A stretch of 64,000 bases of DNA from Branchinecta lynchi (lineage: Eukaryota; Arthropoda; Branchiopoda; Anostraca; Branchinectidae), in the NCBI GenBank assembly GCA_023053575.1, contig JAKZAP010000013.1:1374001-1438000 (forward strand). Reading direction: 5' to 3'. The notes beneath the pieces are model-generated. The model was not told the origin of the DNA. It searched no databases and saw only the letters and a list, made by a program, of their open reading frames with translations. A program made the translations under genes and the position numbers. Positions 1 to 7,059 of the stretch are shown here, piece after piece (the stretch's first letter is position 1; every line of letters starts with the position of its first letter).

Positions 1-262
1 CTACTTCAAAACTTCAAGTACCTACTTAAAAAAAAAATCAAGTACCTACTTAAAAATTCAAGTACCTACTTCAAAACTTCAAGTACCTACTTAAAAAAAT
101 CAAGTACCTACTTAAAAAATTCAAGTACCTACTTCAAAACTTCAAGTACCTACTTAAAAAAATCAAGTACCCACTTAAAAAATTCAAGTACCTACTTCAA
201 AAATTCAAGTACCTACTTAATAAATCCAAGTATATACTTAAAATACTCAAGTAAATCTTATA
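1..262. repeat. AT-rich minisatellite at the left edge of the Polinton-like element
   Basis: About eleven head-to-tail units of roughly 20-24 bases share the core CAAGTACCTACTT followed by an A-rich spacer. Each core is an imperfect dyad, AAGTA-CC-TACTT. Units become diverged near 220-260, just before the first gene. The array touches base 1, so its full length is unknown. It could be part of a terminal inverted repeat, a replication or packaging signal, or a spacer between the polymerase side and the packaging side. I found no inverted copy after the last viral gene. Confidence 0.85.
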
Positions 263-277
263 ATGAAAAATTCTTCC

Positions 278-287
278 TAAATAAATG
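278..287 (+). promoter_or_regulatory. TAAATAAATG start box of the ATPase gene
   Basis: The pyrimidine-rich run TTCTTCC is followed by TAAATAAATG, whose last three bases are the start codon. It matches the box at eight other starts in the element. Confidence 0.55.
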
Positions 288-962
288 AATGAAAAGGCTC
301 CAATCAAAGTCTATGATTTTAGTGAAAAGAATAACTATCAGAACAAACACGACCTTGCACCTCAGTGGCCATTTAGACTCTTAATTTGTGGTAGTTCTGG
401 AACAGGGAAAACTAACCTTCTTTTGAATTTAATTTATGAATATCTTTGTTTCAATCGAATATACTTGTATGCTAAAGATCTTGAAGAAGATAAATATCAA
501 GACCTTATAACCAATTTAACCACTTTGGAGTCACAATGCAAATCGAAAGTCTTAACAGTAAGTAACAATCTTGATGATATTGTCGATGTTGACGACTTAG
601 ACCCTGAGTACCAAAACTTGATTATCTTTGACGATTTTGTCACTGAAAAAGACCAGAAGAAAATAGAAGATTTATTCATAAGAGGAAGAAAGAAAAATGC
701 CTCAATTATTTACTTGTCTCAAAGCTATCATAAAACGCCAAAGGTGGTAAGGCTCCAGTGCAATTATTTTGCATTCTTTCAGTGTTCTAATCCAAAAGAA
801 GTAAAATTAATAAGACAAAGCCATGTATCCAGTATAGACGATGAAAAATTTCTCAAACAATTCGAGACTGCAACCAAGGGCTACGGTTTTTTCTTCATAG
901 ATTTAAAAATAAAAGATAAAACCCTTAAGTACAGGAAAAACTTTGAAAAATTTACCGGATAA
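285..962 (+). CDS. FtsK/HerA-type genome packaging ATPase of a Polinton/Maverick-like element
   Basis: A 225-residue P-loop ATPase. Walker A is GSSGTGKT at residues 36-43 and Walker B is LIIFDD at about 112-117. A sensor-like SQSYHKTPKVVR segment follows near residue 147, as in Polinton, adenovirus-like and NCLDV A32-type packaging ATPases. In this family the enzyme pumps the linear DNA genome into the capsid. The length is usual for a Polinton ATPase and the frame is uninterrupted. The start at 285 is chosen because it lies inside the TAAATAAATG box shared by neighbouring genes. It is first in a co-oriented block whose next gene begins 16 bases after its stop. AT content is clearly higher than in the host DNA beyond 7.6 kb. 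Confidence 0.93.
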   Translation: MNEKAPIKVYDFSEKNNYQNKHDLAPQWPFRLLICGSSGTGKTNLLLNLIYEYLCFNRIYLYAKDLEEDKYQDLITNLTTLESQCKSKVLTVSNNLDDIVDVDDLDPEYQNLIIFDDFVTEKDQKKIEDLFIRGRKKNASIIYLSQSYHKTPKVVRLQCNYFAFFQCSNPKEVKLIRQSHVSSIDDEKFLKQFETATKGYGFFFIDLKIKDKTLKYRKNFEKFTG

Positions 963-970
963 TTTATTTC

Positions 971-981
971 TATAATAAATG
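971..981 (+). promoter_or_regulatory. TATAATAAATG start box of the fibre-like gene
   Basis: TATAATAAATG follows TTTC and ends in the start codon at 979. It fills most of the 16-base gap after the ATPase stop. Confidence 0.55.
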
Positions 982-1602
982 AATAAATTTGGTAGTGTTG
1001 GAAAAAAGGTTAGTAACGAATCGAATGAAAAGAGAGTTACTGATGACAACGGTAATATTAACCTACAAGGTAAGAGAATTATTATGTTAGGGGATGCGAA
1101 AGCTGACCAGGACGCTATTAGTTTCAGATCTATGACTATTATTTTGAATCAATTTAAAGAACAAATGACTGCAGGACAAGTGCAAGCCAACCAATACTTT
1201 AGCGAAGATATCAACAGATTAACTGCGATAGATGATTCTCCTGATAATTCGTTGGTAAGGAACAAAGATAAAGGGTTATTTGTAAAAGAAATAGTTCGAG
1301 TTAATGATAAAGAGATTAACGCTGAAAACAAGTTGATAACAAATGTTCAAAACCCTAGAAACAAAAATGATGCTGTTAATTTAGCAACGTTAACTATGAA
1401 TCTTTTAGATTATGACAAAAAGCTTCTTGGGCAACACACCCATAACGGTATAATTGAAGGAAAGATTGCTGGTCAAAAAACTCGTATCGATAATATTGAA
1501 AGAGCAGTAGTAAATATTTTAAAAAGGCTTCTAGAGCTAGAGCTAAAACCTGTTGACAAACCATTCGTTACCAGAATAGAAAAAATGATGGCTGGTAAAT
1601 AA
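979..1602 (+). CDS. Putative fibre-like virion protein with two tail-fibre motifs
   Basis: A 207-residue protein that I do not recognise as a named Polinton gene. It has two copies of a pattern common in phage tail-fibre and trimeric beta-structure proteins: a short hydrophobic segment, N/L-x-x-D/P, then D-A-V/I. The first is IIMLGDAKADQDAISF near residue 35 and the second is ITNVQNPRNKNDAVNL near residue 119. The remainder is polar, with a likely helical C-terminus (about 160-200) rich in I, L, K and E. No signal peptide or membrane segment is visible. Its place between the packaging ATPase and membrane-active protein genes suggests a virion component. Fibre or spike is an inference from motif similarity only. 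Confidence 0.55.
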   Translation: MNKFGSVGKKVSNESNEKRVTDDNGNINLQGKRIIMLGDAKADQDAISFRSMTIILNQFKEQMTAGQVQANQYFSEDINRLTAIDDSPDNSLVRNKDKGLFVKEIVRVNDKEINAENKLITNVQNPRNKNDAVNLATLTMNLLDYDKKLLGQHTHNGIIEGKIAGQKTRIDNIERAVVNILKRLLELELKPVDKPFVTRIEKMMAGK

Positions 1603-1626
1603 AATTTATATGATAAATTAATTCCC

Positions 1627-1635
1627 TAATAAATG
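1627..1635 (+). promoter_or_regulatory. TAATAAATG start box of the AT-hook protein gene
   Basis: ATTCCCTAATAAATG ends in the start codon at 1633. AATAAAATTTAT, containing a polyadenylation-type AATAAA, lies between the upstream stop and this box. Confidence 0.55.
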
Positions 1636-2202
1636 GTTGAAACAATGGAGTATACAGTTTATTTGTCAAAGCTTCAGAAAGGAAAGCTAAAGAAATGTTT
1701 TGATGCTAAACAAAAATGTCAGATACGTGTTAGTCATAGTAGACAAAATGAACGAGAACCAGTTAAGTTACTTTTAAGTAAACGACAAATTGATAAAATT
1801 GAAACATGTAAAATGAATAATAAGGGTTGTGATATTGATGTATCATACAAGCAGATGAGAGAAGCGATTCAAAAAGGTGGATTACTTCCATTTTTAATAC
1901 CGCTAGCAATTACCATTGGTAAGGCAGCTTTAACAAGTGGTGCTGCTGCTTTGGGTACATTCGCTGGTAAGAAAATTATGGATAAAATGACCAACACAGG
2001 TGGTGCGCTTACACTTCCTGGAACGCAAAAAGTTGTGGGTAATGGTGTACGGGGAAGGCCTAGGAAGGAAAAAACCGATGATGTCAACACAGGTGGAGCG
2101 CTTACACTTCCTGGAACACAAAGAGTTGTCGGTCATGGGGTACGTGGAAGACCTAGGAAGTCAAAAAACGGGGACATCAAAAAAGAAGCAAAAGTAAAGT
2201 AG
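1633..2202 (+). CDS. Polinton minor virion protein with membrane-active segment and two AT-hooks
   Basis: A 189-residue basic protein in three parts. Residues 1-75 form a lysine-rich domain with paired cysteines, including LSKLQKGKLKK and LLLSKRQIDKIE. Similar domains begin many Polinton/adintovirus minor virion proteins. Residues about 78-110 are hydrophobic and Gly/Ala-rich (GGLLPFLIPLAITIG), resembling membrane-active pVI or melittin-like segments. Residues 121-182 are two near-identical 31-residue repeats, each ending in an AT-hook core RGRPRK at about 139 and 170. AT-hooks bind the minor groove of AT-rich DNA, so the protein may both condense the genome and help membrane passage; that dual role is inference. 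The protease gene follows 24 bases later. Confidence 0.75.
   Translation: MVETMEYTVYLSKLQKGKLKKCFDAKQKCQIRVSHSRQNEREPVKLLLSKRQIDKIETCKMNNKGCDIDVSYKQMREAIQKGGLLPFLIPLAITIGKAALTSGAAALGTFAGKKIMDKMTNTGGALTLPGTQKVVGNGVRGRPRKEKTDDVNTGGALTLPGTQRVVGHGVRGRPRKSKNGDIKKEAKVK
1993..2178 (+). repeat. 93-bp in-frame tandem duplication carrying the AT-hooks
   Basis: Two adjacent 93-base copies (1993-2085 and 2086-2178) encode TGGALTLPGTQ ... RGRPRK. Differences between them are mostly silent or conservative, so the duplication looks maintained at the protein level. Confidence 0.9.
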
Positions 2203-2225
2203 GACCTCTAACCAATTTTGATATT

Positions 2226-2558
2226 ATGGATGCATTAGGGAGTATACCACAGTTTCGAGGTGTTTTCTCTTTAGATACGCTACCCAAACATATAAACGAT
2301 TCGGAATGTGGTGTAATCAACTATGACAAACGTGGAATGCCTGGAACACATTGGGTTGCCTATTGTAATCTACCTGAATACCCCCATGTAGAATTTTTTG
2401 ATTCTTTCGGTATTCCCCCGGGAAAAGAAATAATTAAATATCTAAGAACTTCAAAGAAAAAAATAGCTTATGAAAATCTTGCTGTTCAAAATATAGATGA
2501 ATTAAACTGTGGTTTTCACTGCATTTCTTACATCCAGCGGAAAATGAAGAGTTGGTAG
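2226..2558 (+). CDS. Adenain-like cysteine protease (virion maturation)
   Basis: A 110-residue protein of the adenovirus protease (C5, Ulp1-like) fold found in Polintons. The catalytic set is complete: His42 in GTHWVAYC, Asp59 in FFDSFG, Gln88, and Cys95 in NCGFHC. The family cleaves capsid and core precursors during virion maturation. It is at the short end for the family. The conserved FRGVF...LP segment starts at residue 10, so only a short N-terminal stretch could be missing. The start at 2226 is the only reasonable ATG and, unlike its neighbours, is not in a TAATAAATG box, so expression may depend on the upstream transcript. Confidence 0.88.
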   Translation: MDALGSIPQFRGVFSLDTLPKHINDSECGVINYDKRGMPGTHWVAYCNLPEYPHVEFFDSFGIPPGKEIIKYLRTSKKKIAYENLAVQNIDELNCGFHCISYIQRKMKSW

Positions 2559-2583
2559 CTTTTCGTTTATAAAAATTGTTTTC

Positions 2584-2592
2584 TAATAAATG
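2584..2592 (+). promoter_or_regulatory. TAATAAATG start box of the zinc-ribbon/integrase unit
   Basis: TTTTCTAATAAATG ends in the start codon at 2590. The integrase frame itself has no such box, which suggests it shares this start. Confidence 0.55.
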
Positions 2593-2757
2593 GAGATTTA
2601 TTGTATGAAATGTAAAAAGAGCACTGACACTGAATCAATGTTTAAGGCAGTGTCACAAAAAAATAATGTTCCAATGCTGAAAGGGAATTGTGTTATTTGC
2701 GGATCGAGGAAAAATCGCTTTTTAAAAAAAACCTCAACGCAGAAACAGATATTTTAA
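2590..2757 (+). CDS. Small zinc-ribbon protein (DUF5679-like), likely leader of the integrase
   Basis: A 55-residue frame that starts exactly at the shared start box. It has the CxxC...CxxC pattern YCMKCKK (Cys5, Cys8) and CVICGSRKNRF (Cys34, Cys37), with PMLKG just before the second pair. This resembles the short DUF5679-type zinc ribbon recurrent in Polintons and Polinton-like viruses. The frame overlaps the integrase frame and is read one base out of phase with it. A run T-TTA-AAA-AAA (2721-2730) lies near its end and its stop is at 2755. It may be made alone and, after a -1 slip, as the N-terminus of the integrase. Alternatively, a one-base indel in the A/T run split a former single gene. 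Confidence 0.72.
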   Translation: MEIYCMKCKKSTDTESMFKAVSQKNNVPMLKGNCVICGSRKNRFLKKTSTQKQIF

Positions 2758-3659
2758 AGACGTATTATTCTAATTATTCAGGTGTGGATGATATTTACAG
2801 AAAATTAAAAGAAAATGGTGTTATGGTTTCCAAGGATAAAATAAAAAATGTGTTGCAAAATGAGAATGTGTATACGTTACACAAACCTTCCTATCATAAC
2901 TTTGAAAGGAGGCGAGTGTATGTTCACTATGTTGATGAGCAATGGCAAGCTGATTTAGTTGACATGCAGAAATATAAAAAAGAAAATAATAAAACAAATT
3001 ACATTTTAACTGTTATTGATTGCTTTAGTAAATATGCTTGGTGTGTCCCTTTGAAAGATAAAACAGGTGCTGGAATAATAAACGCATTCAGTCATATATT
3101 TAAAGAAAGAATTCCTAGAAAGTTGCAAACTGATAAAGGTAAAGAATTTGTGATGAGAAATGTTCAAACTTTTTTGAAAAATAACGGCATACACTGGTTT
3201 GCATCTGAAAGCGAATTGAAAGCGCAAATTGTAGAACGATTCAACAGAACGCTAAAAGAAAAGTTATGGAAATATTTCACTCACAATAACACTACTAATT
3301 GGATTGATGTTTTACCTTTATTTGCGAGTAATTATAATAACTCGTACCACCGTTCAATACAAATGAAACCAGTTGATGCTAGTAAAAAGGTTAATCAGAA
3401 AAAGGTTTTTAGTGCTCTGTTTCCTCCAGTAGATGAGTACAAAATCACAGGAAACGTCAAAGTAGGGGATTTAGTCAGAATTAAAAAAGAAAAAAGTATT
3501 TTCGATAAAGGATATTTACCTAATTATACGGATGAGGTATTTCAGATAGCAACCATCAGACCTACCATTCCCATTACTTATGAAATATCTGACAAAAGTG
3601 GGGAATTAATTCAAGGAGGGTTTTATGAAAAAGAACTTTCAAAATTTATTATGAAATAA
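2688..3659 (+). CDS. Retroviral-type (rve) DDE integrase of Polinton type
   Basis: The frame is open from 2667 to 3659. The N-terminal helical part begins near 2750. The catalytic core has Asp in QWQADLVDM (codon 2952), Asp in QTDKGKEF (3132) and Glu in AQIVERFNRTLKEK (3234), so the D,D-E triad is intact. The C-terminal part (VGDLVRIKKEK to YEKELSKF) matches the SH3-like Polinton integrase domain. The enzyme would insert linear element DNA into the host chromosome. The frame has no ATG before 2823, which would cut off the conserved N-terminal part. Expression by -1 frameshift from the zinc-ribbon frame is therefore the most economical reading; a non-ATG start or a disabling indel are alternatives. 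Confidence 0.9.
   Translation: MCYLRIEEKSLFKKNLNAETDILKTYYSNYSGVDDIYRKLKENGVMVSKDKIKNVLQNENVYTLHKPSYHNFERRRVYVHYVDEQWQADLVDMQKYKKENNKTNYILTVIDCFSKYAWCVPLKDKTGAGIINAFSHIFKERIPRKLQTDKGKEFVMRNVQTFLKNNGIHWFASESELKAQIVERFNRTLKEKLWKYFTHNNTTNWIDVLPLFASNYNNSYHRSIQMKPVDASKKVNQKKVFSALFPPVDEYKITGNVKVGDLVRIKKEKSIFDKGYLPNYTDEVFQIATIRPTIPITYEISDKSGELIQGGFYEKELSKFIMK
2721..2730 (+). promoter_or_regulatory. Candidate -1 ribosomal frameshift site
   Basis: In the zinc-ribbon frame the sequence reads T TTA AAA (2721-2727), then A AAA AAA, both of the X XXY YYZ type. A -1 slip leads directly into the integrase frame, and the zero-frame stop is 28 bases downstream. I see no strong stem-loop just after it, which weakens the case. 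Confidence 0.5.
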
Positions 3660-3668
3660 AATTAGTTG

Positions 3669-3678
3669 TATATAAATG
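3669..3678 (+). promoter_or_regulatory. TATATAAATG start box
   Basis: TATATAAATG ends in the start codon at 3676, 17 bases after the integrase stop. AAATAAAATT precedes it. Confidence 0.5.
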
Positions 3679-4500
3679 GATTCAAGACGCTTGAGTGATA
3701 TTTTATCGGATATAGTGAAAAACAGAGAAATTCAGAGAAGAATGGTTCAACAAAATGAGATGGAGAAGGCAGGATTTCGGGAATATGCTTCAGAATTAAA
3801 TGCTCCAGTTATTATAGCACAAAAAGAAAACACTAAAGACACCATCAAAAAATTACAAGAGAACGCTGAAACGATAATTAATAAACTACAGGAAGGTGAT
3901 AATAATTCAAGAAGACGGTTTCTCAGATTAGGTGATACATTTAAAACAGCTTTACAGACCACTACTTCAGAGGAAGTGAGTCGAGCACCCGCTTTAGAAC
4001 CTTCTCCCGATTTAGGACCACTATCCGTTGATATGAATAAAGATATTACCCAAGAGTTGTTAAATCAGATTAATTTAAAACATGTAGAATCGCGGGGTGG
4101 CACTGATACTTATTTTAAAATGCCTACGTATTACATTAAGCATCATACGGATATAGATGAGGCTCTAGAACGTTTGACATCTCTAAGTCAAAGTTATGGC
4201 GGGAAAAAAGGTAAAGGTTACTCTAGCTATGATGAAATCCTTGAATTTATAAGAGAATACAAGGAGAGGTTAACCAGCATTCGAACTAATTCCCCATTTT
4301 TAGTTCAACAAAAAGGAACTGGAATATTTATGAACTGTGATGAAATGATTTCAAAATTATACACTTTGATAGGTAGCAGAGTAAACGGAAATACATCTGA
4401 TGAGGTGAGAAATGAAGCTATCGATATTTTGGATTCGTTAATGCGAAATAAATTTCTTACGAAGAGAAATTACAATTCAATATATAAAAAATATTTCTAA
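3676..4500 (+). CDS. Polinton-type virion protein of unknown biochemical role
   Basis: A 274-residue protein. The N-terminal 90 residues are charged and predicted helical, with many Q, E, K and R. A proline-rich link (APALEPSPDLGPLSVD) follows near residue 105. The C-terminal third (GTGIFMNCDEMISKL, then IGSRVNGN, then FLTKRNYNSIYKKYF) follows a layout I know from many Maverick/Polinton elements: a GTG-x-x-F segment, a helix, GN, and a final TKxxY...KKYF. It ends four bases before the penton-like gene. A scaffold or internal capsid role would fit the helical composition and position but is not shown by the sequence. Confidence 0.65.
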   Translation: MDSRRLSDILSDIVKNREIQRRMVQQNEMEKAGFREYASELNAPVIIAQKENTKDTIKKLQENAETIINKLQEGDNNSRRRFLRLGDTFKTALQTTTSEEVSRAPALEPSPDLGPLSVDMNKDITQELLNQINLKHVESRGGTDTYFKMPTYYIKHHTDIDEALERLTSLSQSYGGKKGKGYSSYDEILEFIREYKERLTSIRTNSPFLVQQKGTGIFMNCDEMISKLYTLIGSRVNGNTSDEVRNEAIDILDSLMRNKFLTKRNYNSIYKKYF

Positions 4501-4506
4501 TAAATG
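4498..4506 (+). promoter_or_regulatory. TAATAAATG start box overlapping the upstream stop codon
   Basis: The stop codon TAA of the preceding gene (4498-4500) is the first three bases of the box whose last three are the next ATG. Such compactness suggests selection on the motif. Confidence 0.6.
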
Positions 4507-5226
4507 GTGTTGTTAAACATTGAAGGTAATGAAAGTATCATTGATATAACATTTAGTCAACCAATCGAATTGAATCGTAATTGGGATTATGAAATAGGTT
4601 TGAATCAGTGTACTTTGTGGTATTCATGGCATAATATAAGTGATAAATTTGGAAATAATACATTTCAATACAGGAAAGATGAAGATAATAATGCAACAGA
4701 ATGGATGAATGTTACTATTCCTAATGGGATGTATAACGATGATTGTTTGAATTATTTTTTGTGTCAGTATTTTGATACCCCAAAAGACAAATGTCCTATT
4801 GTAATTTCATCCAATCCAGCATCTATGAGATTTGTCATACTATTACAAGAAAAATATGTGTTTAGATTTAATAGTGACTTGTGTCAGATTTTAGGATTTG
4901 AGAAGGATAGTGAGATATCTAAGAAAATCAATGAAGGTACAAAGCTTCCGAATATAACAAGAAGCGTTGATAAAATTCAAATTCACTGCTCTCTCGTAAA
5001 CAGTTCTATCGTAAACAAAAGTAAATCAGATGTCATTTGGACATTTGTTCCTAATACAGAACCGGGTTGTCAAATTGTTGAGAATCCTAGACAATTAATC
5101 TACCTTCCTATTAACACAAAAGACTTTATTTACTCCTTGAGAATGACAATTACTGATCAGTTGGGAAGACCTATCGATTTGAATGGTGATAACGTTGGAT
5201 ACGTGCTGCATTTAAGAAAAGCTTAA
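4504..5226 (+). CDS. Penton-like minor capsid protein (single jelly-roll)
   Basis: A 240-residue protein with the layout of Polinton/adintovirus penton proteins. An N-terminal NWDYEIGLNQC strand pair is followed by VTIPNGMY with a short helix, then KYVFRFNSDLCQILGF. The C-terminal strands are QIHCSLV...SIV, IWTFVPNTEPGCQI, YLPINTKDFIYSLRMTI, DQLGRPIDLNG and VGYVLHLRKA. The final LxG...LHL element is characteristic. Pentons occupy the fivefold vertices of icosahedral capsids beside the hexon-like protein encoded at 5646. The frame is intact and shares a start box with the other genes. Confidence 0.85.
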   Translation: MVLLNIEGNESIIDITFSQPIELNRNWDYEIGLNQCTLWYSWHNISDKFGNNTFQYRKDEDNNATEWMNVTIPNGMYNDDCLNYFLCQYFDTPKDKCPIVISSNPASMRFVILLQEKYVFRFNSDLCQILGFEKDSEISKKINEGTKLPNITRSVDKIQIHCSLVNSSIVNKSKSDVIWTFVPNTEPGCQIVENPRQLIYLPINTKDFIYSLRMTITDQLGRPIDLNGDNVGYVLHLRKA

Positions 5227-5251
5227 AGGATTAGTGAAATAAAATTATTTA

Positions 5252-5261
5252 CCTATAAATG
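5252..5261 (+). promoter_or_regulatory. CCTATAAATG start box
   Basis: TTTACCTATAAATG ends in the start codon at 5259. AAATAAAATT lies between the penton-like stop and the box. Confidence 0.5.
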
Positions 5262-5615
5262 TTGATTAATAATAAGCGATTACTTTATAAAAAGCAGTAT
5301 GGAAGTGGAATTGGTAGTGTATTCAAAAACATTGTTAATTCCCAGTTATTTCAAACGTCAGCAAAACAAATAAAAGATGGGGCTATGTCAATGTATAATA
5401 ATATTATTAAACCGAGATTTGAGTTGTTGAAAAACAGAGCAATAGAATATGGGAAAGATCTGATCAATGTAAACAAGAAGGAACTCATCGATGTAATTGG
5501 AAACAAAAAATCGATGAAGGATCTTATCGGTACAAATAAAAGGATTTTAAATCAAAGAAGTCAGGACTTGATCAAAACGTTAATGACTGGAAATGGATTA
5601 AAGATTCTGAAATAA
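5259..5615 (+). CDS. Small basic pVI/pX-like virion peptide
   Basis: A 118-residue, lysine-rich protein. QYGSGIGSVFKNIV at residues 14-27 resembles the GSG-x-x-G-x-x-F opening of adenovirus pVI/pX-like proteins in Polintons and adintoviruses. Predicted amphipathic helices cover about 20-80. These proteins usually bind core DNA or disrupt membranes and are often cleaved by the adenain-like protease. Candidate small-residue sites (GSG-I, GNG-L) are present but not proven. It lies between the penton-like and hexon-like genes. Confidence 0.6.
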   Translation: MLINNKRLLYKKQYGSGIGSVFKNIVNSQLFQTSAKQIKDGAMSMYNNIIKPRFELLKNRAIEYGKDLINVNKKELIDVIGNKKSMKDLIGTNKRILNQRSQDLIKTLMTGNGLKILK

Positions 5616-5637
5616 GTTTTATTTAATAATTTCTTTC

Positions 5638-5648
5638 TTATATAAATG
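5638..5648 (+). promoter_or_regulatory. TTATATAAATG start box of the major capsid gene
   Basis: TTTCTTTCTTATATAAATG has a pyrimidine-rich lead and ends in the start codon at 5646. Confidence 0.55.
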
Positions 5649-7028
5649 GCAGTAAATAAAGTTATCAGTCCGCAATGGAATATATTTGACGAACCGCTTG
5701 TGGATGATACAGTGGTAAAATACGAATTTAAAGAAATTCGAGAAACAGATGTGAATGTATCTAATAAATCAGAGTTTGAATTCGTAACGAAGAAATTAGA
5801 TTCCTGGTTTTATCCAAGTGAAAGTTATCTTGATGTTAGTGTAAGAATAGTGAAAGAAAATGGAGATAATATAGCTGCAACCGATATTGCTACTTTGACG
5901 AACAATGGATTTAATTTATTCAGTACCGCTGAATATGTAATAAACGATGAATCGGTTGAAAAAATTAATCATGTTGGTATTACAACTACCGTTACAAAGT
6001 TGATTGAATACTCTGATGATTATTCTAGAAGTGCAGCAAGAAATCATTTCTGGTATAAGGATTATAATCAAGGAAAAGAAATTAATCCTGTTATTGCTTC
6101 GTTTACTGCAACTCCAGTAGTAGCAGGGGCTGCAGGGGCTGCAGGGGCTGCAGCAGGGGGTGGAACAGTCAGTTTGAGAAATAATAATAATTATAATAAA
6201 GGATTTGAAAAAAGATATAACAGAACAAAGAGCAGTAAATTAGTAAATATGTATTTACCATTATCAGAATTGTTTGGATTTCTGAAAGGAAACAAACGAT
6301 TCTTCAGAGGTGCATCGCATAAATTATTTCTAAGAAGAAATGATGATAACAACATGATTATAAGAAATGGAAATACTAATTTCAAAGTAGTAATCGAGTA
6401 TTTATCCTGGAAGATCCCTATTGTAGCTCCTAGTATTGAAATGATGAGTAACTTAGAAAAGGGATTGGCAAAGGACAGAAAGCATAATCTGATGTGGGAA
6501 GCATGTAATACCTATAAAAGTGATGTTAGTCAGAATAAGGAGCACACTTGGAAAGTTATTTCTGAGAGAAACAATCCAACAAAAGTAGTTGTGATGCTAC
6601 AGAAAAATGAAAAGCATAACAATCAATTAATGAATAATATGGTGTTTGATCATATGAATTTAACAGACATAGAACTTAGAATTAATGGGGATAAATATCC
6701 TGAAGAACCACTTAAATGTGATTTTAGCGATGATAAATGTAAATACTCAAATCTTTACAATAGGTTTGTACATTTGGGTTATAAACAATTAGCATTTGAT
6801 ACTGGTAGTGTTGTTAGTATAGAAGAATTTAAAGAAGTATATCCACTATTCTGTTTCGATGTTTCCAAACACGAGTCAAATATTTATAATGGAACAACTG
6901 CTGATATTGAAATAAGTTTAACGTTGAAAGATAATCAACCCGTACCATATAATGTTTACTGTGTTATATATTATGAAAGAAAAGCTACATTAGATATTAT
7001 CAATAAAAATATGTATGTGAGTTTGTGA
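5646..7028 (+). CDS. Hexon-like double jelly-roll major capsid protein
   Basis: A 460-residue protein with the layout of Polinton major capsid proteins. The first half has SWFYPSESYLDVSV, then NNGFNLFSTAEYVINDE and GITTTVTKLIEYSDDYS, the usual signature of the first jelly-roll. Residues about 156-175 are an Ala/Gly-rich low-complexity insert coded by short GCAGGGGCT-type repeats, probably a surface loop. The second jelly-roll spans about 195-460 (SKLVNMYLPLSELFGF; PVPYNVYCVIYYERKATLDI). Trimers of such proteins make the hexagonal capsomers. The uninterrupted frame of this long gene argues for recent integration or continued selection. Confidence 0.9.
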   Translation: MAVNKVISPQWNIFDEPLVDDTVVKYEFKEIRETDVNVSNKSEFEFVTKKLDSWFYPSESYLDVSVRIVKENGDNIAATDIATLTNNGFNLFSTAEYVINDESVEKINHVGITTTVTKLIEYSDDYSRSAARNHFWYKDYNQGKEINPVIASFTATPVVAGAAGAAGAAAGGGTVSLRNNNNYNKGFEKRYNRTKSSKLVNMYLPLSELFGFLKGNKRFFRGASHKLFLRRNDDNNMIIRNGNTNFKVVIEYLSWKIPIVAPSIEMMSNLEKGLAKDRKHNLMWEACNTYKSDVSQNKEHTWKVISERNNPTKVVVMLQKNEKHNNQLMNNMVFDHMNLTDIELRINGDKYPEEPLKCDFSDDKCKYSNLYNRFVHLGYKQLAFDTGSVVSIEEFKEVYPLFCFDVSKHESNIYNGTTADIEISLTLKDNQPVPYNVYCVIYYERKATLDIINKNMYVSL

Positions 7029-7059
7029 GCCTGGATTTTTATTTAATAAAATCATCCCC

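Noticed and set aside
1..262. CRISPR-like array of short repeats
   Set aside because: Units are head to tail without unique spacers of constant length, the DNA is eukaryotic, and no cas-like genes exist. It is a minisatellite.
2000..2197. Overlapping 65-codon frame inside the AT-hook gene
   Set aside because: Its repetitive protein is the second-frame reading of the 93-bp duplication, with no start box of its own.
2823..3659. Integrase starting at its first ATG (2823)
   Set aside because: This would remove conserved sequence from about 2750 on; the upstream open frame aligns with the family, so a frameshift or non-ATG start fits better.
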